Below are positions 17,742 to 27,055 of a DNA stretch of 64,000 nt, in pieces. Source of the DNA: Gp1-AA122 sp036378535 (lineage in GTDB: Bacteria > Acidobacteriota > Terriglobia > Terriglobales > Acidobacteriaceae); NCBI GenBank assembly GCA_036378535.1, contig DASUWH010000045.1, positions 186,001-250,000 of the forward strand, written 5' to 3'. Below the pieces are notes generated by a model that was given only the letters and a program-made list of their open reading frames with translations, was not told where the DNA came from and made no database searches. Made by a program: the position numbers and the translations under genes. Position 1 is the first letter of the stretch. Every line of letters starts with the position of its first letter.

Positions 17742-17831
17742 GCGGTCGCCAGGGTCAGGGCCATGTTACCTGGGTGCTACGTGCTTCCTCCTCCTGCACG
17801 AGGAAGTCGCTGTCGCCTTCTCAACCGGGAT

Positions 17832-17860
17832 AAACAAAAAGGCCGCGCTTTTGCGCGGCC
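17832..17860 (-). terminator. Intrinsic terminator of ompH/skp
   Basis: Minus-strand hairpin GGCCGCGC/GCGCGGCC (17853-17860 with 17841-17848, 4-base loop) followed by TTTTTGTTTA, 34 bases past the skp stop. Confidence 0.85.
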
Positions 17861-17893
17861 TGTAGGAACTCTGGAAAACAGGATACTGTCGCC

Positions 17894-18607
17894 TTATTGC
17901 TTCGGCGATTCGGGAGGGGTGGCAGGCTTAGTTGCCGGCTTGGCGCCCACGCCCGTCGAGCGCGCGCCTCCGGTCGTCGGACGTGACGCCGACGGTGCTG
18001 CCGGCACTCCCGATTGGCCGTTGTATAGTTCGACAATCGGCCGGGTGATATTTACCGAGTCCCCTGCCCAAAGCACGGGCCCGTCCGGCCACGGCTTGGA
18101 TACGTCGATGATCAGGCTAAGACTGTTATCCTTCGCGTATTTGTCGATCACCGGTCCCATCTTCTGCAGAATTTTCTGGGCGATCTCATTCTGCTGCGCG
18201 ACGAAATCGTTCTGCGCGTCTTCCTGGGTGCGGCTGAGCGTCTTCTGCTTGGTCTCGATCTGGCGCACCAGCGTTCCGCGCGAGTCGTCATTCAGCTTGG
18301 TACCCTGCGCGTCCAGTTGCTTCTTGAGGCTATCAATCTCGTCGTTGAGCGACTTAATCTCGGCCCGCTTGGGTTCGAATTTCTTGCTCAGGGCCTCGAA
18401 GTCCTTCTGCCCTTCGTTAGTGGCGAGGATCGCATCCTGGATGCTGATCACGCCCACCCGGGTGGAACCACCAGACGGGGCGGTAGTGGCAGCAGCGGGC
18501 GACGCCGCTGGTGTGGTGGCCGCAGCAGCGGTGTCAGTTTGGGCCAGAGTGGCCATCGGCAGGGCGAGCGCCGTGACCATAAAAAATCTCACAATATTGC
18601 TGTTCAT
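17894..18607 (-). CDS. OmpH/Skp family periplasmic chaperone
   Basis: A 237-aa protein with a signal peptide (about residues 1-22), an Ala/Thr/Pro-rich linker and the Skp core (GVISIQDAILATNEGQKDFEAL, then a long coiled coil and KYAKDNSLSLIIDVS). Skp holds unfolded outer-membrane proteins and hands them to BamA, the next gene upstream. The C terminus has a Pro/Ala/Thr-rich tail. It has its own sigma70-like promoter (18801-18830) with a leader of about 187 bases. Confidence 0.9.
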   Translation of the reverse strand: MNSNIVRFFMVTALALPMATLAQTDTAAAATTPAASPAAATTAPSGGSTRVGVISIQDAILATNEGQKDFEALSKKFEPKRAEIKSLNDEIDSLKKQLDAQGTKLNDDSRGTLVRQIETKQKTLSRTQEDAQNDFVAQQNEIAQKILQKMGPVIDKYAKDNSLSLIIDVSKPWPDGPVLWAGDSVNITRPIVELYNGQSGVPAAPSASRPTTGGARSTGVGAKPATKPATPPESPKQ

Positions 18608-18800
18608 CGGGTAGCTTGAACTCCTTGGAAGAACTCTCTCGGGATTTTGGGAACCTTTTTCCAGATCATCTGGATCGCGAGCTGTGAGTCAACCGGACCT
18701 TTACCAGGCAGGGCAGCCGGTTATCCAGCTCTCGTACCGAACCGGAAAGCGCTCTGATCATCAACTCACAATGATCATTCTTAATGGTGCGGGTGTGCAC

Positions 18801-18830
18801 ATTATAGGAGCACCCTGAGTCCACCGTCAA
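18801..18830 (-). promoter_or_regulatory. Sigma70-like promoter of skp/ompH
   Basis: Minus strand TTGACG (18825-18830), 18 bases, TATAAT (18801-18806). The 345-base gap 18608-18953 otherwise has no gene. It contains short inverted repeats such as CCAGATcATCTGG near 18660-18674. Confidence 0.65.
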
Positions 18831-18953
18831 ACAGAGTTAAGCAGCGATCAGGCCGATGTTTTGGGCATTAACAGGGTTCAGATCGCTCAATCAATGGCAA
18901 GGGAAGACACGCTCTTTTGCCCTCCGGAAACGACTCTCGCCTCCACGCCTGCG

Positions 18954-21770
18954 TTAGAACGTAGTCGCCACGGTGAAGCGGAACGTCTTCAGCGGTTCTT
19001 GCAGCAGGTAAGCCGGCCCGTAGAGGCTGATGGCTTGCCGATAAGTAAAGTCCCCGGCCGCACCCTGCGGGAACATGCCGCGCGTGATGGGCGTAGGGGT
19101 AACCGTCGTCGAATTGAGCCGCAGCGGGTTATACGCATAGTAAATGCGGAAGGGCGCATTGATCACCGGCAGGAATACCTGAAATTCCAGGCCGGTCGAC
19201 ATGCGCGGCACCCAGTTCGTTCCGGGAATCGCCTTCAGGTCAGCGGGGAAGTTGAGCCGCTGTCCGCCGACGCAAGTGAAGCCTGGATCCAGCGCCGGAC
19301 ACCCAAAGAACACGCTGTTGATATCCTGCAGCTGGCCGGAGTTGATGCGCAGCTGCGAATTGCGCAGGATGGCGTTGGTTCCAAGGTCGACGAACGGAGC
19401 AACCGCGACCGGGCCGACAATGGTAATACGGTATTCCGCGTTCCCCACTATGCTGAAATCGCCACCCGGCTCCACGATCTGCTGGAAAGGAATCGTGACC
19501 GTGTACGCGCCACGCCGCGGATTAGTCGGATCTTTGGGAACGATTGTCCCGTCAGGATTCGTCAAGTTAATGTTGACGTTGGTAGGCAGGTACGCATACG
19601 GCGACACGCTGCGGATATCGAACCCGCGCAGGTCATTTTCACCGCCCGTGTAGAAGCGGTCAAACGGAGGCGCCACCAGCCCACCGAAGCCGCTCAGGAA
19701 CGAAGCCTGCACGCGGTAACCAAAAGTGTTGTGTCCCCGCGGATCGTGCTTCGTCTGCATCGGGTGCCAGCGCTTGTATTCGAAGATCGGCCGCACATAC
19801 TTGACGCTGCCGCCCAGCCCCGCGATTTCGCTGGCCAGATACAGACTCTGGCCTTTGTGCGGTGTGATCGGGCTGTCAATCGTATTGAACGTGAAGCTGG
19901 GAATGACCTTGCTCGTGTTCACGCCATTGAGCGCATTCGGGCCGGCAAACCCGCGGAAGGCCAGATTCTGGAACAACGATTTCGAGGCATTGCTGAACAC
20001 TTCGGTCGAGGAGTTATCGAACGAGTACGTGATCCCCACCCGTTTGAACGAGCGGTGCAAGGGATAACTCAGAGAAACCGTGAATCCGGTATCCGCCTGC
20101 GTAAAATTCTGCAGCGAATTCAGAACGTTCTGCGAGAAGTTGATCTTCTGCCCGGTGAACAGCTGGTATTGGGTCGCCTGGTTGAAGTTGTACTTCTGCG
20201 TGAACACGGTAAATCCAAACTGCAGCGGCCGGTCAAACAGATAGGGTTCCGTGAAACCGAACGTCGCCGACCGCTGAATATTTCCGATGCTCGCCGCGAT
20301 GTTCAGGGTCTCGCCCAGGCCAAATAAGTTGTTGGTCGAATAGTTGATGCCGATAAAGGCGCCTTCCAGCCCGCTCACCCCGCCGGTCAGGCCGATGCTA
20401 TTCTTCCCTTTCTCCTTCACTTTCAGCGTCAGGTCGACCGTCCCGCCTTTTTCATCCAGCTTGCGTTCGGTTACGTTAGGATCGTCCGGCTTGAGTTGCT
20501 CGAAGTATCCGAGCTGGTTCAGGCGCAGCAGGCTGAGCTCCCACAGGTTCGAGTTGTAGACCTGGCCTTCCTCGATCGCCAGTTCGCGGCGGATGACTTT
20601 GTCGCGCGTGGTGGTATTGCCCTGGAACTCAATTCGCCGGACGTAGAATTGCTTGCCTTCATCCACGTCAATTTCCAGGTTTACCAGCTTTTTGTCTTCA
20701 TCGAAGGTCGTATTGGGAACCGACGTGAAATTGATGTATCCGTAGGTGCCATACGCTTTGCGAAGATTTTCGAGGCCTTTGGCAATTTTCTCGCGGCTGA
20801 AAATGTCTCCATCTTTGATGGGAAACATGCTGCGCAGCGCTTTGGTATTGGAAATCGCCTTGTTACCGCTGAAAGTGATAGTTCCGAGGCGGTAACGATC
20901 GCCTTCCTCGATGGGCATCGTGATATCCACGGCTTTGCCTTTGCCATGGACCCAGGGAATGGTGATGCCCCCGCCCGTGTCGCGAATTTGCGTCTTGGGC
21001 TGCTCCACTAGCACTTTGAAGTAGCCGCGGTTCTGGTATTCGGCGCGCACCCGTTCCGTATCTTCATCCAGCTTGCTGGCGTCGTAGGTCTTGGAAAAAA
21101 TGTTCTCCAGAAAGATGGAATGGGGAACCCCGATGGGCCGCAGGTTTTTCATAGCCGCTCGCAGCACCCGCGCGGGAACATGCTTGTTTCCCTCGAACCG
21201 AATCTTCCCCACCTTGACCTTCGGCCCTTCCTTTACCACAAACGTGATGCCCACCGCTGCCGGCGGAATCGGTCTGACTTCGCTGCGGACGATCCCGAAT
21301 TGCCGGCCATGCTCGGCCAGCAGTTCCTTGATGGTGACCTCTGCTTTCTTGACTTTGGTGGGATCGTACTGGCTCTCGACCGAGAGCCCGACCTTGCGTT
21401 CCTTGAACCGGTCCAGCACATCGCTGGTGGAGACCGAGTTCAGCCCGGTGTAGTTGATTTCGCGGATCGTCGGCCGTTCCTTGACGTAAATGTGAAGGAT
21501 CCAGCCCTTGGCGGTCTGCTCGCGCTCGATGCGCAGATCCTCGAAATAGCCCGTATTCCACAGCGAATTGAAGTCGCGTTCAATAGCGGCCGGATCGTAA
21601 ACGTCTCCCGGCTTGGTAAAGATCCGGGCTTTGATGGTCTCGACCGGTATGCGCCGGTTGTTGTGCACCCGGATATCCACGATCAGGTTTTCCTGCGCGA
21701 ATAGCGGTATGGACAGGAACAGAAATATCAGCAGTAATCCGGGAAATATGCGTCGGCGGAAGCGCCCCAT
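18954..21770 (-). CDS. bamA: Outer-membrane protein assembly factor BamA
   Basis: A 938-aa protein that inserts beta-barrel proteins into the outer membrane. It has a signal peptide (RRRIFPGLLLIFLFLSIPLFAQ) and then several POTRA domains (about residues 35-490, with VRRIEFQGNTTTRDKVIRREL typical of the last one). The Omp85 barrel follows, starting near VGVSGLEGAFIG-like strands and ending in the aromatic FTVATTF. The YTGGENDLRGFD loop contains the family L-R-G-F lid motif. I use ATG 21770, where the signal peptide begins. It is about 130 residues longer than the E. coli protein, mostly in barrel loops. Confidence 0.95.
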   Translation of the reverse strand: MGRFRRRIFPGLLLIFLFLSIPLFAQENLIVDIRVHNNRRIPVETIKARIFTKPGDVYDPAAIERDFNSLWNTGYFEDLRIEREQTAKGWILHIYVKERPTIREINYTGLNSVSTSDVLDRFKERKVGLSVESQYDPTKVKKAEVTIKELLAEHGRQFGIVRSEVRPIPPAAVGITFVVKEGPKVKVGKIRFEGNKHVPARVLRAAMKNLRPIGVPHSIFLENIFSKTYDASKLDEDTERVRAEYQNRGYFKVLVEQPKTQIRDTGGGITIPWVHGKGKAVDITMPIEEGDRYRLGTITFSGNKAISNTKALRSMFPIKDGDIFSREKIAKGLENLRKAYGTYGYINFTSVPNTTFDEDKKLVNLEIDVDEGKQFYVRRIEFQGNTTTRDKVIRRELAIEEGQVYNSNLWELSLLRLNQLGYFEQLKPDDPNVTERKLDEKGGTVDLTLKVKEKGKNSIGLTGGVSGLEGAFIGINYSTNNLFGLGETLNIAASIGNIQRSATFGFTEPYLFDRPLQFGFTVFTQKYNFNQATQYQLFTGQKINFSQNVLNSLQNFTQADTGFTVSLSYPLHRSFKRVGITYSFDNSSTEVFSNASKSLFQNLAFRGFAGPNALNGVNTSKVIPSFTFNTIDSPITPHKGQSLYLASEIAGLGGSVKYVRPIFEYKRWHPMQTKHDPRGHNTFGYRVQASFLSGFGGLVAPPFDRFYTGGENDLRGFDIRSVSPYAYLPTNVNINLTNPDGTIVPKDPTNPRRGAYTVTIPFQQIVEPGGDFSIVGNAEYRITIVGPVAVAPFVDLGTNAILRNSQLRINSGQLQDINSVFFGCPALDPGFTCVGGQRLNFPADLKAIPGTNWVPRMSTGLEFQVFLPVINAPFRIYYAYNPLRLNSTTVTPTPITRGMFPQGAAGDFTYRQAISLYGPAYLLQEPLKTFRFTVATTF

Positions 21771-21944
21771 GCTCCGCGAACTCGAATGAATTGCGGCAGT
21801 TACCTCGCCCGCTTCGATTCGAGTGGTGCTCTCGCCCCGGGCAGCGAGAGCAGGGCTGAACCCACTCTTCGCTACTGCAGGGCTTTCCTGTTGGCGACGA
21901 AGAATTGCAACTACCTCAGAATCTTGGGAGTATGGAAAACGGTC

Positions 21945-21975
21945 ATTATACGGTACGGCCTCGCAGAGCGTCCAA
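21945..21975 (-). promoter_or_regulatory. Probable bamA promoter
   Basis: Minus strand TATAAT (21945-21950) with TTGGAC (21970-21975) 19 bases upstream. The long spacing lowers confidence. The leader to ATG 21770 would be about 170 bases. Confidence 0.4.
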
Positions 21976-21983
21976 GACACCCA

Positions 21984-24200
21984 TCACGAGGCCCTCGGTG
22001 TGGGCTTGCTTTTGCTGTCCTGGCGATCGCCGCGAAAAGGCTCTACCTCAACCAAGACGGAATAAAACGTAGCAGAGTTGCCCATGTCGCTAAGTTTTTC
22101 TGACGTAAGCACATTTACATTTATGCCGCCCTCGTTCAATTTCGCCCAATTGAGTTTGGCCGAGACCAGTCCCGGCTGCACCCGCCCATCCACACGCGCT
22201 GTAAGGTAGATTTCCCCGCGCCCATTGAACACTCTCACTCGGTCTCCCTCGACAATCCCACGCGGGCGCGCGTCCTGCGCGTTCATCTCCAGGATGCCGG
22301 GTTCCTCCATGGTTTGCACCGTTTCGATGTTGGAGAAGGTGGAGTTGAGGAAATTGTCAGCCTTGCGCGCCAGCATCTCTAATGGATAGATGCGCGCGCC
22401 GGGCTCATATCGCGATTCCGTAGGCGGAATAAATGCCGCCACCGGGTCCAGACCCTGCGCTTTCAGCTCGTCACTGTAAAGCTCGGCCTTCCCGCTGGCG
22501 GTTTCAAACTTCCCCTCCGCGAAAGGCAGGAACCACGTAGGGACGGCCGCTTCGGCCGTCGCAGCGGAGCGCAACTCTGCACTCTCAAAATTAAGCCTGA
22601 CATGCCCTTCCCGCTCAAGCCGCTCGCGATCAATTCCCCGCAACCGCGGAGGTGGCGATTTCAGCGCCAGATCGATCATCTCGTCGTCCGATTCCCGGAA
22701 GCACTCCTCGTCAAATCCCATCCGCTCCGCCAACGCCCGGAACACCTCCACATTCGGCCTGCACTCGCCCAACGCCGCGATCGCCTGATTCGAAACCTGC
22801 AAATAATAATGCCCATACGCCGCCTGCAGGTCCTTGTGCTCGAAGAACGTCGTGGCCGGAAGCACAATATCGGCATAATCGGTCGTGTCCGTAAAAAACT
22901 GCTCATGCACGACCGTAAACAGGTCGGACCGAGTGAGCCCGCGCACCACCTCGTTATGGTTGGGACAAACCGCCGCCGGATTGGAGTTGTAAACAAACAA
23001 AGCCTTGACCGGCGGATCGGCGAGCGTGTTCAGTGCCTTGCCGAGCTCCACCATGTTTACGACCCGCGCCGGCCGGCCGAGTGCCTTGTGCATCAACTCA
23101 GGCTGTTGCAGGGACTCCTTGTTCAGTCCAAAAGCTCCGCTGGTCGAAAGCTGCAACCCGCCGCCAATCTCTTTCCAGGATCCCGTAATGCACGGCAACA
23201 TGGCCACGGTCCGCGTCGCCATTCCCCCGTTCTGCGAGCGCTGAATTCCGTAGTTGAGGCGAATCGCGGCGGGCCGGACGGTCGCGTACTCACGCGCCAA
23301 TTTCACGATGTCGCTCGCCGATATCCCCGTCCACTTCGCGACTCGCTCGGGCGGGTACTCCTTCACCTTGGCGGCGAGTTGCTCGAAACCCAGCGTGTGC
23401 TTCGCGACGTAATTGGCATCGTAGAGTCCTTCACCAATGATCACGTGCATCAGGGCCAGCGCGAGGGCAACATCCGTACCCGGATGAATCGGCAGATACC
23501 AGTCCGCACACGCGGCGGTTCGCGTCCGGTAAGGATCAATCACCACCAGCTTCGCACCTGCGCGCCGCGCCTCCTCGATGAAAGGCCACAAGTGCACATT
23601 GTTGCCATGAATATTGGCGCCCCAGGCAATGATGTAGCGCGAATGCCGGAACTGCTCCGGTTCGGTGCCTAGCTTCACGCCCAGTACCGACTTCAACCCG
23701 GCTTCGCCCGCCGCCGAGCAGATCGTCCGCTCCAACTGCGAGGCTCCCAGCCGATGAAAAAAACGCCGGTCCATCGACCCGCCGTTCAGCGCAGCGATCG
23801 TGCCCCCATAGGAGTAGGGCAGAATCGCCTCCGGGCCGTACTGTTCGGCAATCTGCCGGAAGCGGCGCGTGATTTCATGCAGAGCTTCGTCCCATGTAAT
23901 CCGTTTCCACACCCCGGGTAGCGGAGTCGCACTGATTTTGCCTGGCTGACGACCGACGGCTGACGGCTGACGACTATCTTCTGGTCCCTTAGCCGCCACC
24001 CGCCGCATGGGATAGAGCACCCGCCCCGGCGAATACACCCGGTCCAGATACTTAGCCACCTTGGCGCAAAGAAATCCCCTGGTGACGGGATGAGCCGGAT
24101 CGCCCTGGATTTTGGTCGCGCGACCATCCTCCACCGTGATCAAAACCCCACACGCATCCGGGCAGTCGTGAGGACACGCGGCATGAACCACCTGTTTCAT
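21984..24200 (-). CDS. Molybdopterin-dependent oxidoreductase (DMSO reductase family), with repeat-encoded insertions
   Basis: A 738-aa molybdenum bis-MGD enzyme. The N terminus has the Fe4S4 ligands CPHDCPDAC plus the distal Cys in FLCAK. The core has GVWKRITWDEAL, PYSYGGTIAALNGG, CSAAGEAG and the final MGD-binding domain (YSVLVEVEPF). No signal peptide is seen, so it is likely cytoplasmic; the substrate is unknown. Two segments look foreign: about 23930-23998, coding for SRQPSAVGRQPG, and about 22540-22590, coding for AELRSAATAEAAVP. Both match intergenic repeats of this window. A TATAAT (24210-24215) ends 9 bases before ATG 24200. Confidence 0.85.
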   Translation of the reverse strand: MKQVVHAACPHDCPDACGVLITVEDGRATKIQGDPAHPVTRGFLCAKVAKYLDRVYSPGRVLYPMRRVAAKGPEDSRQPSAVGRQPGKISATPLPGVWKRITWDEALHEITRRFRQIAEQYGPEAILPYSYGGTIAALNGGSMDRRFFHRLGASQLERTICSAAGEAGLKSVLGVKLGTEPEQFRHSRYIIAWGANIHGNNVHLWPFIEEARRAGAKLVVIDPYRTRTAACADWYLPIHPGTDVALALALMHVIIGEGLYDANYVAKHTLGFEQLAAKVKEYPPERVAKWTGISASDIVKLAREYATVRPAAIRLNYGIQRSQNGGMATRTVAMLPCITGSWKEIGGGLQLSTSGAFGLNKESLQQPELMHKALGRPARVVNMVELGKALNTLADPPVKALFVYNSNPAAVCPNHNEVVRGLTRSDLFTVVHEQFFTDTTDYADIVLPATTFFEHKDLQAAYGHYYLQVSNQAIAALGECRPNVEVFRALAERMGFDEECFRESDDEMIDLALKSPPPRLRGIDRERLEREGHVRLNFESAELRSAATAEAAVPTWFLPFAEGKFETASGKAELYSDELKAQGLDPVAAFIPPTESRYEPGARIYPLEMLARKADNFLNSTFSNIETVQTMEEPGILEMNAQDARPRGIVEGDRVRVFNGRGEIYLTARVDGRVQPGLVSAKLNWAKLNEGGINVNVLTSEKLSDMGNSATFYSVLVEVEPFRGDRQDSKSKPTPRAS

Positions 24201-24324
24201 CGCTCGCTGATTATAAGTGACGGAAGAGGAGAAGAAATGCGGAAGTAGCGAAGAAGCCACCGATTTCGACGATCCTTTACAAAACCAGATCGGTGTGAAA
24301 ATCCGTGGCCAGGCCTTTTCCTCA

Positions 24325-24356
24325 AATAAAAAAGGGCGGCATGAATCACGCCGCCC
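24325..24356 (-). terminator. Intrinsic terminator of the DUF4382 gene
   Basis: Minus-strand hairpin GGGCGGC/GCCGCCC (24350-24356 with 24334-24340) followed by TTTTTTATTT, 22 bases past the stop. Confidence 0.85.
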
Positions 24357-24377
24357 AGCGGAAAGGAAAAGATTGAA

Positions 24378-25739
24378 TTACGGCCGGACCGCCACCAATC
24401 CCGCATCCACGAACGGACCACCCGTGGTCTGGTCCTTGAAAACCAGTCCCACGGCCACCAGGTTGGTCGCGCCCGCATTTTGCAGTCCCGACAACCCGTT
24501 GATGTTCACAAAATTGGTGAAGTTGAAGGTGTTCACCGGGAACGGCCCGCCACCGTAGGCGAAGCTCATCAACCCGTCATTCTGCATCTGGAAACTGCCC
24601 TGGTTGGGCGGATTGGCGCCCACCGTTACCGTGCCCGGCACCAGCGATCCCCACACGCCCTGCAGGCGCAGCGAGACCAGGTCGGGAGTAAACGTGCCGC
24701 TCTGATAAGTGCCGCCCACGAAAATTCGCTGGCCAATCACCACCGACGAGCTGTTGAACAGCGCCTGCGTAAACTGGTTGCCGAAGAAGCAGATGTCATA
24801 GTTGCTGGAGCTGACGCTGCTCAAGTCAACCGTGTACACCGTGTCCAGCGGAATCGTGGGGCTCATGTTCGGCAGTTCCTCGCCCACGAACATGGTCACC
24901 AGCTGCCCATTGACCGCCAGAACACGTCCGGAGATGAAGGCCTGATCGGTGGTAATCACTTCCACATGGCTCGCCAGAATGCTGCCATCGGCTTGCAATA
25001 CGCCCTGCAGAGCGATGATCGAGTTCGCCGGAATTGTGGCCAGCGTAAATCCGGCGTTGTATTGCGTTTGAGCATTCACATCAATCGTTCGCTGGAACCC
25101 GTATGGCCCCTGCGCCAGGAACGAAGTGCTGCCCACCGACAATACCGAGCCGACAAATTCCGTGACCTTGCCCAGATCATCGGAAGCGGATACGGCCTGA
25201 ATAGTGATGACCGGGTTTACCGTGATATTGCCGGTCGAGCCCACGGTCAGCGACTTCGCCAGGTTAAAATCCATATGCAGCCCGCCGAGACTACTGTTGC
25301 TGATCACCAGGGGCGCGCCCGCCGGAAATGCCACCGTGACGGTCGAATTCGTGAGCGTCCCATTTACCGTCGTGGACGCTGGCGACGGCGTCATCGTGAT
25401 GTAAGAAATTACCGGGCTGGATACGTTGAAGGTGGCGCTCGAGTACGTGCCTGCCGGAATGCTATTGAAGGCCAGCAAGGAACGCAGGCCCATCAGCCGG
25501 CCGAAGTCGACGGTCGTCGGCTGGGAAAGCGCCTGCACGCTGGTCGAACCATTATTAAGCGTGATGCTGTTGATGGTGATATTGAATGAAACTACCCAGG
25601 GCAAGGGCGCATCTTCGCCAACTACAAAGACCGATCCCTGCGACCCGCCACCGCCGTTCGAGGATGAACCTGTACTGCAGCCTAGAAAAACGGCTGCAAT
25701 CAGACTAAGCACCACTAACAGCAGAACATACTTCTTCAT
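24378..25739 (-). CDS. DUF4382 domain lipoprotein
   Basis: A 453-aa lipoprotein with signal MKKYVLLLVVLSLIAAVFLGC. The N-terminal half resembles DUF4382 (GEDAPLPWVVSFNITINSITL.., AFNSIPAGTYSSATFNVS). The C-terminal half has beta-rich DUF5666-like repeats (VTEFVGSVLSVG, ISGRVLAVNGQLVTMFVG). Both are common in surface lipoproteins and have no assigned function. GGAG lies before ATG 25739; the first in-frame codon, further upstream, is unlikely to be used. A clear terminator follows it. Confidence 0.8.
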   Translation of the reverse strand: MKKYVLLLVVLSLIAAVFLGCSTGSSSNGGGGSQGSVFVVGEDAPLPWVVSFNITINSITLNNGSTSVQALSQPTTVDFGRLMGLRSLLAFNSIPAGTYSSATFNVSSPVISYITMTPSPASTTVNGTLTNSTVTVAFPAGAPLVISNSSLGGLHMDFNLAKSLTVGSTGNITVNPVITIQAVSASDDLGKVTEFVGSVLSVGSTSFLAQGPYGFQRTIDVNAQTQYNAGFTLATIPANSIIALQGVLQADGSILASHVEVITTDQAFISGRVLAVNGQLVTMFVGEELPNMSPTIPLDTVYTVDLSSVSSSNYDICFFGNQFTQALFNSSSVVIGQRIFVGGTYQSGTFTPDLVSLRLQGVWGSLVPGTVTVGANPPNQGSFQMQNDGLMSFAYGGGPFPVNTFNFTNFVNINGLSGLQNAGATNLVAVGLVFKDQTTGGPFVDAGLVAVRP

Positions 25740-25859
25740 AGCAAACTCCGGCATAATTGAATTCAGGGTTGCAGAAAAGACTACTGAATATGCGAGTACA
25801 AACCCATAGCTTTGACCGGAGTTGCAGTATCTTTGGTAACTTCACGGATGAGGTGACTT

Positions 25860-26200
25860 AGATTAGCAGGTTGCGGAAGAACTCCAGCTCGGGCAGGGTT
25901 TGGGAAGGGCACGAGTTAACTCGTGCTGCTAAGCCGCTGAATATACGTCAGCGCTTCAGCGCCTGGGGCACTTGTGGATATTGAGTTGCCCACCGGTAGT
26001 CATCGCGCAGATGTATACCAAAGCAGAACTTGTCATCCTGAGCGGAGCGGTTGGCTCGCAACGCGAGGCAGCCACGCAGTCGAAGGACCCCTTGCTGGCT
26101 GGGGATAAAAGAAGAACTTCGGAAGGCGTTCTGACCGACTCGGGCTCACGCTCTCGCTCAGGATGTGGTTTCGTACACTTAGGCATTGCCCACACGGACA
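25860..26200. repeat. Repeat-rich gap (families C and A)
   Basis: A 67-bp family C element at 25902-25968, almost identical to 10465-10531 (same length, about 8 differences), and a diverged family A copy at about 26033-26095 (TGTCATCCTGAGCGGAGCGG). No gene seen. The DUF4382 promoter should lie in 25755-25860 but no clear match was found. Confidence 0.65.
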
Positions 26201-26231
26201 CAAATTGAAAGGCCGCGCTCGAGGCGCGGCC
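26201..26231 (-). terminator. Intrinsic terminator of the translation block
   Basis: Minus-strand hairpin GGCCGCGC/GCGCGGCC (26224-26231 with 26211-26218) followed by TTTCAATTTG, about 30 bases past frr. Confidence 0.8.
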
Positions 26232-26262
26232 AAGGTGAAAACCGACGACTGTAAGCTTACAA

Positions 26263-26850
26263 CTAGATTTCCATCACTTCTTTTTCTTTTCCCTTGCTCA
26301 TCTCTTCCATCTTCTTGATTTCGTCGTCGGTGAGGCGCTGGATTTCATCAAGCGACTTCTTCTCTTCGTCCTCGGTAATCTTCTTGTCTTTCAGGGCTTT
26401 TTTGATGGCGTCGTTGCCGTCGCGGCGGATGTTACGAACGGCGGTGCGGTGCTCTTCCAGAACTTTGTGCAGGTGCTTGACCATGTCCCGCCGGCGCTCT
26501 TCTGTCAGCGGCGGCACGGGCACCCGGATGATCTTGCCGTCGTTCATGGGATTCAAGCCCAGTTCGGCGGAGCGGATGGCCTTCTCGATAGTGGCGAGTG
26601 AGGAAGGGTCGAAGGGCTGGACCGTGATCAACTGGGCTTCGGGAGCGTGGACCTGGGCAATCTGGTTCAGGGGCATCTGCGAGCCGTAGTAGTCGACGCT
26701 GACGCTGTCGAGCATGTGAACGTTGGCGCGACCGGTGCGGGTGGCGGCCATGGCCTTGCGGAAATCTTCCACCGCGCGCTCCATGCGGGTTTTCAACTGC
26801 GCGTAAGTGTCTTTCAGACCTGCTACTGCTGCCATCGTGGGTTGAGCCAT
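26263..26850 (-). CDS. frr: Ribosome recycling factor
   Basis: A 195-aa RRF with full family length. Landmarks are MAATRTGRANVHMLDSVSVDYYGS, IAQVHAPEAQLITVQPFDPSSLATIEKAIRSAELGLNP, and VPVPPLTEERRRDMVK. It splits post-termination ribosomes with EF-G. GGAG lies 6 bases before ATG 26850. It follows pyrH, as is usual. Confidence 0.97.
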   Translation of the reverse strand: MAQPTMAAVAGLKDTYAQLKTRMERAVEDFRKAMAATRTGRANVHMLDSVSVDYYGSQMPLNQIAQVHAPEAQLITVQPFDPSSLATIEKAIRSAELGLNPMNDGKIIRVPVPPLTEERRRDMVKHLHKVLEEHRTAVRNIRRDGNDAIKKALKDKKITEDEEKKSLDEIQRLTDDEIKKMEEMSKGKEKEVMEI

Positions 26851-26875
26851 TGGTAGCTCCAGGATTCAGGATGAA

Positions 26876-27052
26876 ACGTTGAATTATAAATGTTTCGAGA
26901 TTTCAAAGTTTCAAAGTGCGTTAGGTAAAAGCGCAACACAAGGCCCCTCGACTCCGTCCGGCTGCGCTTCGCCGCTTGCCGGACTCCGCTCGGGATGACA
27001 GCGTGAGGGGAGATCCAAGGAGCGGTTCACCTTTGAAACTTTGAACCTGTCT
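26876..27052. repeat. Repeats between frr and pyrH
   Basis: Family E (TTTCAAAGTTTCAAAG, about 26890-26925 and 27030-27050) flanks a family A copy in reverse orientation (26930-27003, ending TCGGGATGACAGCG). Confidence 0.65.
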
Positions 27053-27055
27053 TGC

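Noticed and set aside
18861..20327. 488-aa frame on the plus strand over bamA
   Set aside because: Antisense to a clear BamA gene; composition is the complement of coding sequence with no family pattern.
22602..23672. 356-aa frame on the plus strand over the molybdopterin gene
   Set aside because: Antisense shadow of a recognised gene with high G+C at codon third positions.
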